Below the pieces are notes generated by a model that was given only the letters and a program-made list of their open reading frames with translations, did not search any database and had not been told where the DNA came from. From positions 1 through 22,388 of the IMG/VR virus record IMGVR_UViG_3300030012_001361: a DNA stretch of 22,388 nt; one strand, 5' to 3'. A program made the translations under genes and the position numbers. This stretch comes from a virus. Every line of letters begins with the position of its first letter. Within the stretch, counting starts at the first letter, position 1. Shown here piece after piece: positions 1 to 7,571 of this stretch.

Positions 1-714
1 TAAAATAGGACCAGCGTTACTTATACGTATATTACCAACAAATTCATTATTTCCGGTACCATCTACATCTAAATTACCTGCAAAAGTTGCGTTACCATTT
101 GTGTTTATACGTAGCAACTCAGTACCTGTTGATCCAGTAGCAACTGTAAAAGTACCTCCACCACCATCATTTAAATTAGTAGCCAATGCAATACCAGACA
201 CAGAAGCTAAAGTAGTAACGTTAGTATCTGGATTAAAGGTTGTAGTATCATCATCAAACTCTAAATAGTCGTCAGAGTTACTTGTGTTTATAGTATCACC
301 ATCAATAGTTATGTCTCCTGCAAAAGTTGCATTACCTGTTGCAGAAAGAGTTAAAGCATCTATACTATCAGCAGTATTTGTAAATTTAAATCCGTTACCA
401 GTTATCCCAGTAGTAGCATGCCACTCTCCACCATAGTTTCTGAAATCACCTGCATTTGCAGTATAAAGATTTCCTGATGAGTGTATACCAGCAGTATTTA
501 CATATCCCATATTAGAGCCACCAGCTCTAAACCATAATTGATCACTTGAACCACCACCGTTTCTGTAAGAAATACCACCAGAACCTGAGTCAAAAGATAT
601 AGTGGGTGATGCACCAGGAGTGTTGGAAAAGCTAGGTAAAAATAACTGACCATCCAGTGTGAGATCTGTAGAAGATCCAGAAAAATGTCCGTCTGAAAGA
701 AATTTTACCGCCAT
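1..714 (-). CDS. Tail fibre / adhesin-like protein, N-terminal part (runs off the left edge)
   Basis: An open frame of 238 codons starts with ATG at 714 and has no stop before base 1, so the C-terminal part is missing. It begins MAVKFLSDGHFSG. It is rich in Gly, Thr, Asn and Asp and has no membrane segment. Two similar units, NATFAGDITIDGD and NATFAGNLDVDGTG, are the beta-strand repeats usual in trimeric phage fibres. The first residues resemble the start of the neighbouring 786-residue fibre (MAIKHLSN), which suggests a shared way of docking on the virion. The role in host binding is inferred from composition, repeats and position at the end of the structural block. A candidate promoter and a hairpin lie in the short gap upstream. 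The receptor-binding end, and any chaperone domain, would lie outside this window. Confidence 0.8.
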   Translation of the reverse strand, partial: MAVKFLSDGHFSGSSTDLTLDGQLFLPSFSNTPGASPTISFDSGSGGISYRNGGGSSDQLWFRAGGSNMGYVNTAGIHSSGNLYTANAGDFRNYGGEWHATTGITGNGFKFTNTADSIDALTLSATGNATFAGDITIDGDTINTSNSDDYLEFDDDTTTFNPDTNVTTLASVSGIALATNLNDGGGGTFTVATGSTGTELLRINTNGNATFAGNLDVDGTGNNEFVGNIRISNAGPIL

Positions 715-731
715 ATCCCTTTAATTTGCAA

Positions 732-771
732 GTAGATTAACAAATCTACAATTATTATCCAACTTTAACAA
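732..771 (-). promoter_or_regulatory. Candidate promoter and hairpin between two fibre genes
   Basis: On the minus strand, TTG (771-769) is followed after 20 bases by TAGATTTG (748-741), an exact match to the Bacteroidota -7 consensus TAnnTTTG. The same bases form a perfect 7-bp hairpin, GTAGATT/AATCTAC (732-749), with a four-base loop. No U-run follows it, so a terminator is less likely. The -33 part lies inside the end of the upstream fibre gene. Assignment is by motif only. Confidence 0.4.
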
Positions 772-3115
772 CCATAACTTCAATGCTATTAGAAGCAGGT
801 GCACTTGCAAATTTGAGATCAAAAGCGTTATTACTTGTTCTTGACGTTTCTACTATAACAGTATCTCTTCTTTCTTGTGCGGTACCAGCGTCTAAAACCT
901 GCTGACACTGTACCATTATAAAGTCAGATGAAAAGTTGTGAGTTATTGGTATTGTTGTTAATGATCCATTACCAACTGTAAACGTTTTGAATCTACTATT
1001 TACAATACTTGTTTCAAGATCACCTAAATGCTTTGGTGTTACATATCTAGTAGTATCTGTCTGTGCTGCAGCTTCTGCATTAGTAGCTCTTTCAACCACA
1101 CCTTGTGCAGTTGTAGTAGCTGACTCAGCATTTAATTCTATTTGATTACCACCACCAACTGTAATTGTGATTCCACCATCACCTGTAGTACTTAAGAACT
1201 CAACTGCTTCTCCAGATGCTACTTCAGAATCAACAGTTGTACCATCTACTTTTAATACCCAACCACCGTAGTTATCAAATGTATCAGCTAATGATAAACC
1301 AGTGCTAACATTTCCACTACCATCAATTGAAAAATTACCAGTTACATCACCCGTAAAGGTCACTGTTCTTGATGTAAGCCATTTTGATGCAGTATCTGCG
1401 TTACCATTTAAGTCTGCAATTAAAGTACCTTTTGTAACTGCTATTGCTCCTGTATCTGATGGAACTGCTGTTGTAGTACCTAACTTAAATTTATCATCAC
1501 TCTCATCCCATATGAATGCAGCATTATCACCTGTAGAACCTCTTTCAAATATAAATCCTATATCATTTGCGTTAGCTCCTGTAAGTTCAGATTGCAATCC
1601 AATTAATGCATCTTCAACTAATAAGTTTTGAGTGCTTACTGTAGTTGTTGCACCATTTACAGTTAAGTCTCCAGTTATTGTTAAATTACCTCCTACTTCT
1701 GTATTACCACTTATATTTGCTGTACCATTAACATCTAAGTTATGTGTAGGTACAGACATGGCAGTTGCTGGATTAATTAATATAGCACCACTCATTGAGT
1801 TGTTAGCACCAATAGACATTATATTTACAGCAGTATCAAATGCACCACTACCATTACCTTTATTTGTAGCAATTGATAATACTGATTCTTGGTCACTTGC
1901 ATCTGTTACTCTAGCATAAATACCAGCATAACTTATATCAGCTGTGTTTGCTCCACCACCACCAACAACATTTCTACCTCTAAATTCAACAACACCAAGT
2001 GTGTCATTGTCTACAGGTGTACCCGCATTTCTATATAATACTAAGTCAGGAGCAGAAGCACTTGATGTGTCTCTACCTTCTAACATTATGTTTTCTGCTG
2101 TAGAAGCAGAAATAGCTTTTATTGTTGGAGCATCAGTACTAGAAGCAGATCCAACAATTAACTGACTTGCAATTGTTACATCATCAGGTAATCCAATTGT
2201 TACTTTATTATTGCTTACTACTACTGTTGTTTCAAGAGCAGTTTCTTCAAATGTAAGTGTTTCTCCTGTATTAAAAACGTCATTGTTACTACCATCAGAT
2301 ATTGTAAATGATGTAGATATAGTATTTTCAGATGCTGCAGTTAATCTACCTTGTGCATCTACTGTAAATGTAGGAACAGCTGTAGCACTACCATATGTGC
2401 CAGCTGAAACTGATGTATCATCAAGATCAATACTTAAACCTTGACCTGATGCTGTAGTTGTAATACCTGTATCACCTGTAATAGCTAATGATTGTGAATC
2501 TAAATCAACAGAACCATTTCCACTATCTCCAGTAAAATCTAAATCTTCTGCAGTTAAAACACCAGCAACATACTGTGTAATAGCTTCTGTTGTTGCAAGA
2601 GTTGTGTCACTAGCATTCCATGTTTCACTACTAAGGATAACTGCTGCACCAGCAATCATGCTAAATTCTACAACACCTGAACCAATAGTAAGATTAATAT
2701 TGCTATTAGCTGCTCCAGATCCTGTTACATCACCACCACTAAAAGTAAGAGTATCTCCTACTGCTACATATCCTCCATCAACAAATGAGTAAATTTGAGA
2801 ACCAGTTGCTAGTGATGTAGAACTACTTGTTACAGCTGCTATATTAACATCTATAACAGTATCACCTGCTTGTTGATTTGTTATACTAAGCTGATTTGGT
2901 GTATTAGTGGTTATACTTGTAATATCACCAGGGGCTAATTCTTTCCAACCTCCAGGATTACCTGTATAAACATATACAGTCTTTTTATTTGTACCAGAAT
3001 CATAATATATCTGACCTTCTACTGGAGATGAAGGGGCTGTCCCTAAAGGATGAACTACTGCATTTTGCAATTCATTACCTTCTAAACTTATATTTGATAA
3101 ATGTTTAATTGCCAT
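755..3115 (-). CDS. Large tail fibre / host-recognition protein
   Basis: A 786-residue protein with no membrane segment or signal peptide, low in Cys and rich in Thr, Gly, Ser, Asn and Asp, as in phage fibres. The N-terminus (MAIKHLSNISLEGNELQNA, then a segment with PVEGQIYYDSGTNKK) is of the type found at the virion-proximal end of many fibres. The middle holds beta-rich repeats such as NLTITGDLTVNGATTT, followed by a segment with LLVEDALIGLQSE and GFIFERG that is common in marine phage fibres. Near residue 680 is TDTTRYVTPKHL, a motif frequent close to fibre tips. The C-terminal 80 residues form a separate beta-rich end with THNF. It probably binds the host surface, but its receptor cannot be read from the sequence. 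It lies between a small adhesin-like gene and a second fibre gene. Confidence 0.85.
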   Translation of the reverse strand: MAIKHLSNISLEGNELQNAVVHPLGTAPSSPVEGQIYYDSGTNKKTVYVYTGNPGGWKELAPGDITSITTNTPNQLSITNQQAGDTVIDVNIAAVTSSSTSLATGSQIYSFVDGGYVAVGDTLTFSGGDVTGSGAANSNINLTIGSGVVEFSMIAGAAVILSSETWNASDTTLATTEAITQYVAGVLTAEDLDFTGDSGNGSVDLDSQSLAITGDTGITTTASGQGLSIDLDDTSVSAGTYGSATAVPTFTVDAQGRLTAASENTISTSFTISDGSNNDVFNTGETLTFEETALETTVVVSNNKVTIGLPDDVTIASQLIVGSASSTDAPTIKAISASTAENIMLEGRDTSSASAPDLVLYRNAGTPVDNDTLGVVEFRGRNVVGGGGANTADISYAGIYARVTDASDQESVLSIATNKGNGSGAFDTAVNIMSIGANNSMSGAILINPATAMSVPTHNLDVNGTANISGNTEVGGNLTITGDLTVNGATTTVSTQNLLVEDALIGLQSELTGANANDIGFIFERGSTGDNAAFIWDESDDKFKLGTTTAVPSDTGAIAVTKGTLIADLNGNADTASKWLTSRTVTFTGDVTGNFSIDGSGNVSTGLSLADTFDNYGGWVLKVDGTTVDSEVASGEAVEFLSTTGDGGITITVGGGNQIELNAESATTTAQGVVERATNAEAAAQTDTTRYVTPKHLGDLETSIVNSRFKTFTVGNGSLTTIPITHNFSSDFIMVQCQQVLDAGTAQERRDTVIVETSRTSNNAFDLKFASAPASNSIEVMVVKVG

Positions 3116-3136
3116 CTTTCTTTTATTTTATATACA

Positions 3137-3643
3137 TTAATTTAAATATGCTTTACCAGAGAAACTTGCTTCAAATGTTAATGTAATTTGATTTGGAGAG
3201 TCATAGGCAATGTGTCCTACAACAACCGTATTTCCAGAATCAACTACTGTAACAGATGGAAATTTTCCTAATCCATGTACAATGACCCAAGTATTTGAAG
3301 CAACATTTTGCTCATGAATATATGTATCATTGTTAGCAGCATTAACTATTGTTGACAAATCAACAACACAGTTAGTCTCTGTTGGCAATGGTGTTGGTTC
3401 TAAACAAGGCTCATCTTTTACTGATACAACTTCAAAAGGTGCTATAAACTTACCTTCTTCATTAGTTGGGTAAACTTCTTGAGCTCTGTATTTATTACTC
3501 CAGTCACATAACTCTTTCTTAACAATAGTATCTTCAAAGTTTGTTATACAACATGGTGTAATACCATAGCGTACTGACATATAATTTTTATATGCCTGTT
3601 TGGCAAAGTTTTGTTCTGTCTTTATAATATCAACTTCAGACAT
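3137..3643 (-). CDS. Small virion protein with a fibre-type beta C-terminal domain
   Basis: A 168-residue protein in two parts. Residues 1-95 are charged, contain several cysteines (ITPCC, ELCDW, DEPCL), and include a proline-rich stretch near residues 80-90. Residues about 105-168 form a compact beta domain with HEQNVASNTWVIVHGLGKFP and a final SGKAYLN. A similar domain, often reading W.I.HnLg, occurs at the C-terminus of many phage tail and baseplate proteins. I infer a tail-tip or fibre-attachment part, because the large fibre genes follow directly. The start overlaps the stop of the 44-residue cysteine gene by eight bases, which implies coupled translation. Exact function unknown. Confidence 0.7.
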   Translation of the reverse strand: MSEVDIIKTEQNFAKQAYKNYMSVRYGITPCCITNFEDTIVKKELCDWSNKYRAQEVYPTNEEGKFIAPFEVVSVKDEPCLEPTPLPTETNCVVDLSTIVNAANNDTYIHEQNVASNTWVIVHGLGKFPSVTVVDSGNTVVVGHIAYDSPNQITLTFEASFSGKAYLN

Positions 3644-3770
3644 TTGTTTTTACTTTTGCAATTTTATTATTGTACTCATGCAAGCATGTTTTGTGTACTG
3701 TGCTTCCGTCATTGGCTCTTGCCTTTTGACATCCACAACTAATTGGTTTCCCACAGTGTCTGCAATTCAT
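3636..3770 (-). CDS. 44-residue cysteine peptide, probable zinc-binding knuckle
   Basis: A short gene that fills the apparent gap between its neighbours. ATG is at 3770, five bases after the stop of the 178-residue gene, and the TGA at 3636-3638 overlaps the next start. The product starts MNCRHCGKPISCGCQKAR and has Cys at 3, 6, 12, 14 and 29 and His at 5, 26 and 31. The CxxC-GKPI-CxC pattern followed by VHKTC looks like a treble-clef or zinc-ribbon knuckle. The C-terminus is basic. Tight packing on both sides and a non-random cysteine pattern argue that it is real. I recall similar very short proteins from crAss-like genomes, but this was not searched. Role unknown; it could bind nucleic acid or help a structural protein fold. 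Confidence 0.75.
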   Translation of the reverse strand: MNCRHCGKPISCGCQKARANDGSTVHKTCLHEYNNKIAKVKTNV

Positions 3771-3774
3771 CTCT

Positions 3775-4311
3775 TTAGCATATTAATTTACTCAATCTTT
3801 TTTCTGCATACTCATATAACTGCATACCCTTTTTAGGATTGTTACAGTATTCTACTTCTGCAACTGCCGCATCTATGAGAGTTCTTATATATTTCATCTC
3901 CAGCATAATTGCCTCTCTTTCACTATCTGGCTCACATGCTTTTACATCTATATCACATAACTTTGTGTAATAAGATGTAAGTAGATTTGTTATACGTAAA
4001 TGATTATACTCAACATAAACTTTATCATTTGGTGCTACACTATATCTAACAATATATACACCATCAGGAAGTTTAGTTCTTGTTTTACCACAATCAACTT
4101 TTTGTAATGCCAGAATACAAGCGTTAAGACATAAATCAAACTCTTCATCAACTTTGATTAAGACTGGAGCTGTAAATCCTGGCAGTGTAATTAACAATTC
4201 TGGACAATCTACATCAAGCTTTTTAGAGTAATCACTAGTGTCTTTAATGCAAAAAACCTCACAATTGTTAACTGTTGGTATATCTAAACTTAAAATATGC
4301 TTCTCTGCCAT
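3775..4311 (-). CDS. Conserved crAss-like phage protein, probably virion-associated (unknown function)
   Basis: A 178-residue soluble protein. The N-terminal two thirds look like a beta sandwich: ILSLDIPTVNN, then ITLPGFTAPVLI, then LPDGVYIVRYSVAPNDKVY followed by VEYNHLRI. The remaining third is helical (about residues 105-178). It has ten cysteines, unusually many for its size. The pattern of a pro-Gly-Phe strand followed by a YSVAPNDKVYVEYNHLR strand matches a family I remember from crAss-like genomes near the tail genes, so a tail or connector role is inferred from family memory and context. The gene has its own leader: a strong terminator lies upstream and a candidate promoter overlaps that terminator's T-tail. 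The 44-residue gene follows after five bases. Confidence 0.7.
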   Translation of the reverse strand: MAEKHILSLDIPTVNNCEVFCIKDTSDYSKKLDVDCPELLITLPGFTAPVLIKVDEEFDLCLNACILALQKVDCGKTRTKLPDGVYIVRYSVAPNDKVYVEYNHLRITNLLTSYYTKLCDIDVKACEPDSEREAIMLEMKYIRTLIDAAVAEVEYCNNPKKGMQLYEYAEKRLSKLIC

Positions 4312-4350
4312 TATAAATAAATATTAATACGGAAATACTACACTACAGTA

Positions 4351-4382
4351 ATAATATACAAAATTAATCACATAATATAAAA
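4351..4382 (-). promoter_or_regulatory. Candidate promoter for the 178-residue gene and downstream fibre genes
   Basis: On the minus strand, TTTA (4381-4378) is followed after 19 bases by TATATTAT (4358-4351), near the TAnnTTTG form. The sequence TAATTTTGTATATTAT is almost identical to that upstream of the 399-residue gene. The -33 end lies in the T-tail of the preceding terminator, so transcription appears to stop and restart here. The AT-rich background lowers certainty. Confidence 0.4.
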
Positions 4383-4415
4383 TAAAAAAGGCAGGACTTT
4401 AACATCCTGCCTTTT
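4381..4415 (-). terminator. Intrinsic terminator after the 399-residue structural gene
   Basis: The perfect stem GGCAGGA (4390-4396) / TCCTGCC (4405-4411) is extended by four A-T pairs. It has an eight-base loop and, read on the minus strand, is followed by a run of six T (4389-4384) and then ATT. It sits 23 bases past the stop codon of the 399-residue gene and is the clearest terminator in the late block. The A/T-extended stem means it could also work, less well, on the other strand. Confidence 0.85.
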
Positions 4416-4438
4416 ACAAATTTACCAGTAATATACTA

Positions 4439-5638
4439 TTAGTCTACTGCTTCAATCTTAACTGGGTTGCCTACACCGTTAGCAAGAGCCTCAACTCTAG
4501 TCATAAGCGCATCCATTTCAGTTATTAAATCAGAGTCTGAACATTTTACAAAAATTTCATAAACATACTGATCATTATCAAAGACTCCAGACGGGTTATT
4601 ATATCTTGGAATACTGTGTTGTATATAGTAAGCTTTGTATAAAGCATCTCTATCTACTGCAGCTAGAACTTTGTCAGATCCTTCAATCTCACGGATTCTT
4701 GAGCTGTCAACATTACCTTGATTGAATGGTGATTGCATGTAAGATTCAGTTAACAATACTTTTCTAAGTACAGTTTCACCTGAAGTTTGTTGCATGCTAC
4801 CAGGAGTTTTTAGTGCAACTCCACAATCATTACAAGGATTTCCAGTGTCATCAATAAAAGATAATTGAATTTGTACCGGCTCTTTTCCATAGAAATCTCT
4901 AGTGTCAAAAGAACAGTTACCAAACTTAGTATCAACATAAGCACCTTCAATAGACAACTTAGCAACAACTTGATCACCTACTGGATCAGTTGAAGGAGTA
5001 TAAGTCCCATCAAGAGCTTGCTCAATTGTGTAAGTAGTAGCTGAGCCACCAACAGTTGCTACAATACCTCCACCAGTTGCTTCTTGAATAAATGGAGCAA
5101 CAATAGGATCAGCTAGTAACATTTTACCAATTTCAGCAATAACTAGAACAGGGTCTAGATACTCTTGTCCATCTGCACAACAAATGTTAGCACTATCTCC
5201 TAATGCATATGCATTGTGATTTAAGAATCTTAGTGCAGGTGATCCTTTGACGTCAACTCTAGCAAATTGAGTTTGACCACAAGGAGCACACTTAGATCCT
5301 AATTCAAGAGATGCAGTAGCTTTTACTGCGTCTATACAGTCTGCCTTCCATAGAGAAGAGATAAACTTAGGATTGATACCTTTTGATTTGATAGATTCTG
5401 AATATCCACCATGTCCAGGATTATTACCAATGCTATCAGCAGTATGATAAGAACCTTGAACTAAATAAAGTAGGGCATTGTTAGATAATGTACCGTTAGC
5501 AGTTGCAATAGTTGACCAACTGTTACCGTCCACTAATCCTAAATGACCTGCTGACAGAGCAGATGTTGCAGTACCGGCTGCCTCATTTACTTCTGATACA
5601 ACAAAGCTTTTGTAAAAAGCGTGATTAAAATAAGCCAT
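4439..5638 (-). CDS. Virion structural protein, tail or connector candidate
   Basis: A 399-residue protein without signal peptide or membrane segment, starting MAYFNHAFYKSFVVSE. The N-terminal 65 residues are small-residue rich (AAGTATSALSAGHLG). A central part contains KMLLADPIVAPFI and a Gly-rich strand turn. The C-terminal part has QIQLSFIDDTGNP and YKAYYIQHSIPRYNN. Nine cysteines include KCAPC, ICC and CNDC pairs, which could bind metal or form disulfides. Its own candidate promoter, long AT-rich leader and strong terminator suggest high, separately controlled expression, as expected of an abundant virion part. Its position after the connector genes and before the fibre genes fits a tail or ring protein. 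The exact structural role cannot be read from the sequence. Confidence 0.7.
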   Translation of the reverse strand: MAYFNHAFYKSFVVSEVNEAAGTATSALSAGHLGLVDGNSWSTIATANGTLSNNALLYLVQGSYHTADSIGNNPGHGGYSESIKSKGINPKFISSLWKADCIDAVKATASLELGSKCAPCGQTQFARVDVKGSPALRFLNHNAYALGDSANICCADGQEYLDPVLVIAEIGKMLLADPIVAPFIQEATGGGIVATVGGSATTYTIEQALDGTYTPSTDPVGDQVVAKLSIEGAYVDTKFGNCSFDTRDFYGKEPVQIQLSFIDDTGNPCNDCGVALKTPGSMQQTSGETVLRKVLLTESYMQSPFNQGNVDSSRIREIEGSDKVLAAVDRDALYKAYYIQHSIPRYNNPSGVFDNDQYVYEIFVKCSDSDLITEMDALMTRVEALANGVGNPVKIEAVD

Positions 5639-5698
5639 AATTTTTAATTTAAAAGTTATATATAGTTAATAAATACTGTATACCTTGTGTATACATAT

Positions 5699-5729
5699 AT
5701 AATATACAAAAATTAGTTTACAATACAAA
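5699..5729 (-). promoter_or_regulatory. Candidate promoter for the 399-residue structural gene
   Basis: On the minus strand, TTTG (5729-5726) is followed after 19 bases by TATATTAT (5706-5699) and then ATGTATACA. This is one of seven similarly spaced box pairs in the window that precede gene groups. It lies 61-91 bases upstream of the ATG at 5638 in a gene-free gap of 95 bases. Confidence 0.45.
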
Positions 5730-5732
5730 AAA

Positions 5733-6437
5733 TTAATTAGAGCGTTCTGCAGACTGCATTTTAGATTGCATTTGATTGAAGTTCTCTATATCTCCAGCAA
5801 TAATAGCTGCAGCTTCATCTAAGATTAATTCAACAATATCATCTTTAAATTCACATTCTACATCTGCCACACTATCTGTACCATCATGAGGGTTTACACA
5901 TCCTGCAATTTCTATATAGGTTGGTCTTCTGTAATAGGTTAGAACAGGATCTTCAATTGTAAAGTCCTCATTTCTATAAATTCTAACTCTATTACCTATA
6001 AGAGTTGCTACAGTTTCTGCCCACTCCCAATCAGGTTTTTTCAATGGATCTCTCAGAATCAGCTCAATATTAGCTACTTCTGTTAGATACACTGTCATAG
6101 AGTAAGGGTCTTTGCAACATTCATTCTTTGCTTTTACACTCACTCTTTTATATTCAAAATAATCTTCTGGTATTTCATTTGACTCAAAATAATTTGTGTC
6201 TTGGCTACCCACAAGATTAGTTTCTTCTAATAATACTTGCAAATCATCAATTCTTCTTTGACTAAACTCATCTCCTTCTTTGTAAAGATTGTTACCATGT
6301 AGTTGTCTACGGCACCATTCTAGCTGAGCTTTGTTAAAAGCTTCTATAATTTGCCAACACTCAATGTTATCATAATCATTACTAGATAACTTGTTAAGTC
6401 TTTGTTTTAATTTTATTTGCAATAAATCATTAGTCAT
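5733..6437 (-). CDS. Probable connector / tail-stabilisation protein (P22 gp4-like type)
   Basis: A 234-residue soluble protein. The N-terminal helical region begins MTNDLLQIKLKQRLNKLSS and continues with CWQIIEAFNKAQLEWCRRQ, typical of head-completion or ring proteins that sit under the portal. The middle has beta segments (DYFEYKRVSVKAK, NRVRIYRNEDFTI) and VLTYYRRPTYIEIAG. The C-terminal helix contains CEFKDDIVELILDEAAAII. The YRRP...DDIVELI...AAAI layout is common in adaptors of short-tailed phages. I recall a matching family named tail stabilisation protein in crAss-like genomes, so the call rests on memory and position, not on a search. It follows the 339-residue gene after 11 bases, so the two are probably cotranscribed. 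Confidence 0.65.
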   Translation of the reverse strand: MTNDLLQIKLKQRLNKLSSNDYDNIECWQIIEAFNKAQLEWCRRQLHGNNLYKEGDEFSQRRIDDLQVLLEETNLVGSQDTNYFESNEIPEDYFEYKRVSVKAKNECCKDPYSMTVYLTEVANIELILRDPLKKPDWEWAETVATLIGNRVRIYRNEDFTIEDPVLTYYRRPTYIEIAGCVNPHDGTDSVADVECEFKDDIVELILDEAAAIIAGDIENFNQMQSKMQSAERSN

Positions 6438-6448
6438 TGTTATATATT

Positions 6449-7468
6449 TTAAGCATCCCAGTAAGGTTCTACCTTAGCTAATAAACTAGTTAATACCTCT
6501 TCATTTTCTGGATTCTTTAGATATGCAACAACCTCTTCAGGTCTTTTACCCATCTTCTGATTGCTATCTAATGTTTCAATCCAACCACTTGATTTAGTTG
6601 TAATGAATCTATAGAATAAAGCATCTTTAACAAGGGCTCTAATTTTTAGATCTTCCATATTAGATCTTGCTGCATCTATAAATTGTTGTACAGCTCTTTT
6701 CTTATTAGATTCAGAACCATCACCATTTATAAATAAATCCATGTTTTCATAGACAACATCATTAGATATGGTTTTAGTATATTGAACTGAATCAACATCT
6801 ACTATTTTTGCAACATATCTTAACTTAGTTGCATTCTTATCATATAGTTTCTGCAATTCTACTAATGCTCTGTTTCTAAGTTTAGTAAACTCAGTTCTAG
6901 TAGAAATTGTTTCTTCTATAGTATCTAAGTAAAATTTTGGTGAATTTGCTGCTTGTTTAGCATCCTTTAAAGACTTTGCTACAATTGAAAAACCACCAGC
7001 TTTGATAGCATAGATTTTAATCAAATCATATGGGTCTTTTTCAGGATCAAGATATACTGGATCATTACCACATCTTACACTAATCCTTGACCAAAACTTA
7101 TCATTGTCTGGTTTTAATAGCGTTAGTTTATTCCAAAACTCTTTATCGTCTGGATCTACAACGTTTGCTGCTAGATCTTTTTCTAATTGACTTATTACAG
7201 ATCTAATTTCTTTGATCTTTTCTTCTCTCTCTGCAGGTGGAAGCATTTTAACTTCTGGTGCAAACTCATTAAGACCTGTTACATATCTCTTAACACCATT
7301 TATTTCTAAACATGCTAAGTTTTCTTCATGCCAAACTCCGTCATGTAAAGCCATTCCGTAGTTTTGTAATCCCATGTTTTCCTTATTGGGATTAAAATAA
7401 GGGCGTATAGCAACTGTGCTTGCTTGCTTTGATTGCTGATACTTTTCTACAATAGTGTAATCACTCAT
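6449..7468 (-). CDS. Conserved crAss-like virion protein, connector or tail candidate
   Basis: A 339-residue soluble protein starting MSDYTIVEKYQQSKQAS. It combines an N-terminal beta part (GVWHEENLACLEINGVKRY), a charged helical part (EREEKIKEIRSVISQLEKD), a central part with NDPVYLDPEKDPYDLIKIY, and a helical C-terminal half that ends AKVEPYWDA. No enzyme motif is visible. It is the first gene after the promoter-palindrome region at 7502-7531 and is followed closely by the connector candidate, so I infer a structural role at the head-tail junction. The leader ends in TTAAAAAACCAATATT directly before ATG, the same type of leader as in three other gene groups. Unrecognised beyond general similarity to crAss-like structural blocks. 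Confidence 0.65.
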   Translation of the reverse strand: MSDYTIVEKYQQSKQASTVAIRPYFNPNKENMGLQNYGMALHDGVWHEENLACLEINGVKRYVTGLNEFAPEVKMLPPAEREEKIKEIRSVISQLEKDLAANVVDPDDKEFWNKLTLLKPDNDKFWSRISVRCGNDPVYLDPEKDPYDLIKIYAIKAGGFSIVAKSLKDAKQAANSPKFYLDTIEETISTRTEFTKLRNRALVELQKLYDKNATKLRYVAKIVDVDSVQYTKTISNDVVYENMDLFINGDGSESNKKRAVQQFIDAARSNMEDLKIRALVKDALFYRFITTKSSGWIETLDSNQKMGKRPEEVVAYLKNPENEEVLTSLLAKVEPYWDA

Positions 7469-7501
7469 AATATTGGTTTTTTAATTATTAATATTCAAAC
7501 T

Positions 7502-7531
7502 CAAAAGTACATAATTATGTACAATCTTAAA
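7502..7531 (-). promoter_or_regulatory. Candidate promoter overlapped by a perfect 16-bp palindrome
   Basis: On the minus strand, TTTA (7531-7528) is followed after 18 bases by TACTTTTG (7509-7502), an exact TAnnTTTG match. The spacer contains the perfect 16-bp palindrome GTACATAATTATGTAC (7507-7522), which also overlaps the -7 box by three bases. This is the arrangement expected of an operator. The -7 box lies 34-41 bases before the ATG at 7468. Confidence 0.45.
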
Positions 7532-7538
7532 TATCTAA

Positions 7539-7558
7539 TGCTGAACATAAGTCCAGCA
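7539..7558 (-). terminator. Hairpin after the 85-residue gene, possible weak terminator
   Basis: Eight-pair stem TGCTGAAC (7539-7546) / GTCCAGCA (7551-7558), with one G-U pair when transcribed from the minus strand, and a four-base loop. It lies 13 bases after the stop of the 85-residue gene. The sequence that follows on the minus strand is T-rich but broken (TTAGATATTT), so termination would be weak. It may instead be an RNA end or processing structure. Confidence 0.35.
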
Positions 7559-7571
7559 AAAGTTTTTTGAG

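Noticed and set aside
1302-2792. Several plus-strand frames opposite the large fibre
   Set aside because: They are antisense to a continuous 786-codon fibre gene, with low-complexity Pro/Leu/Val/Ser products and no gene-like spacing.
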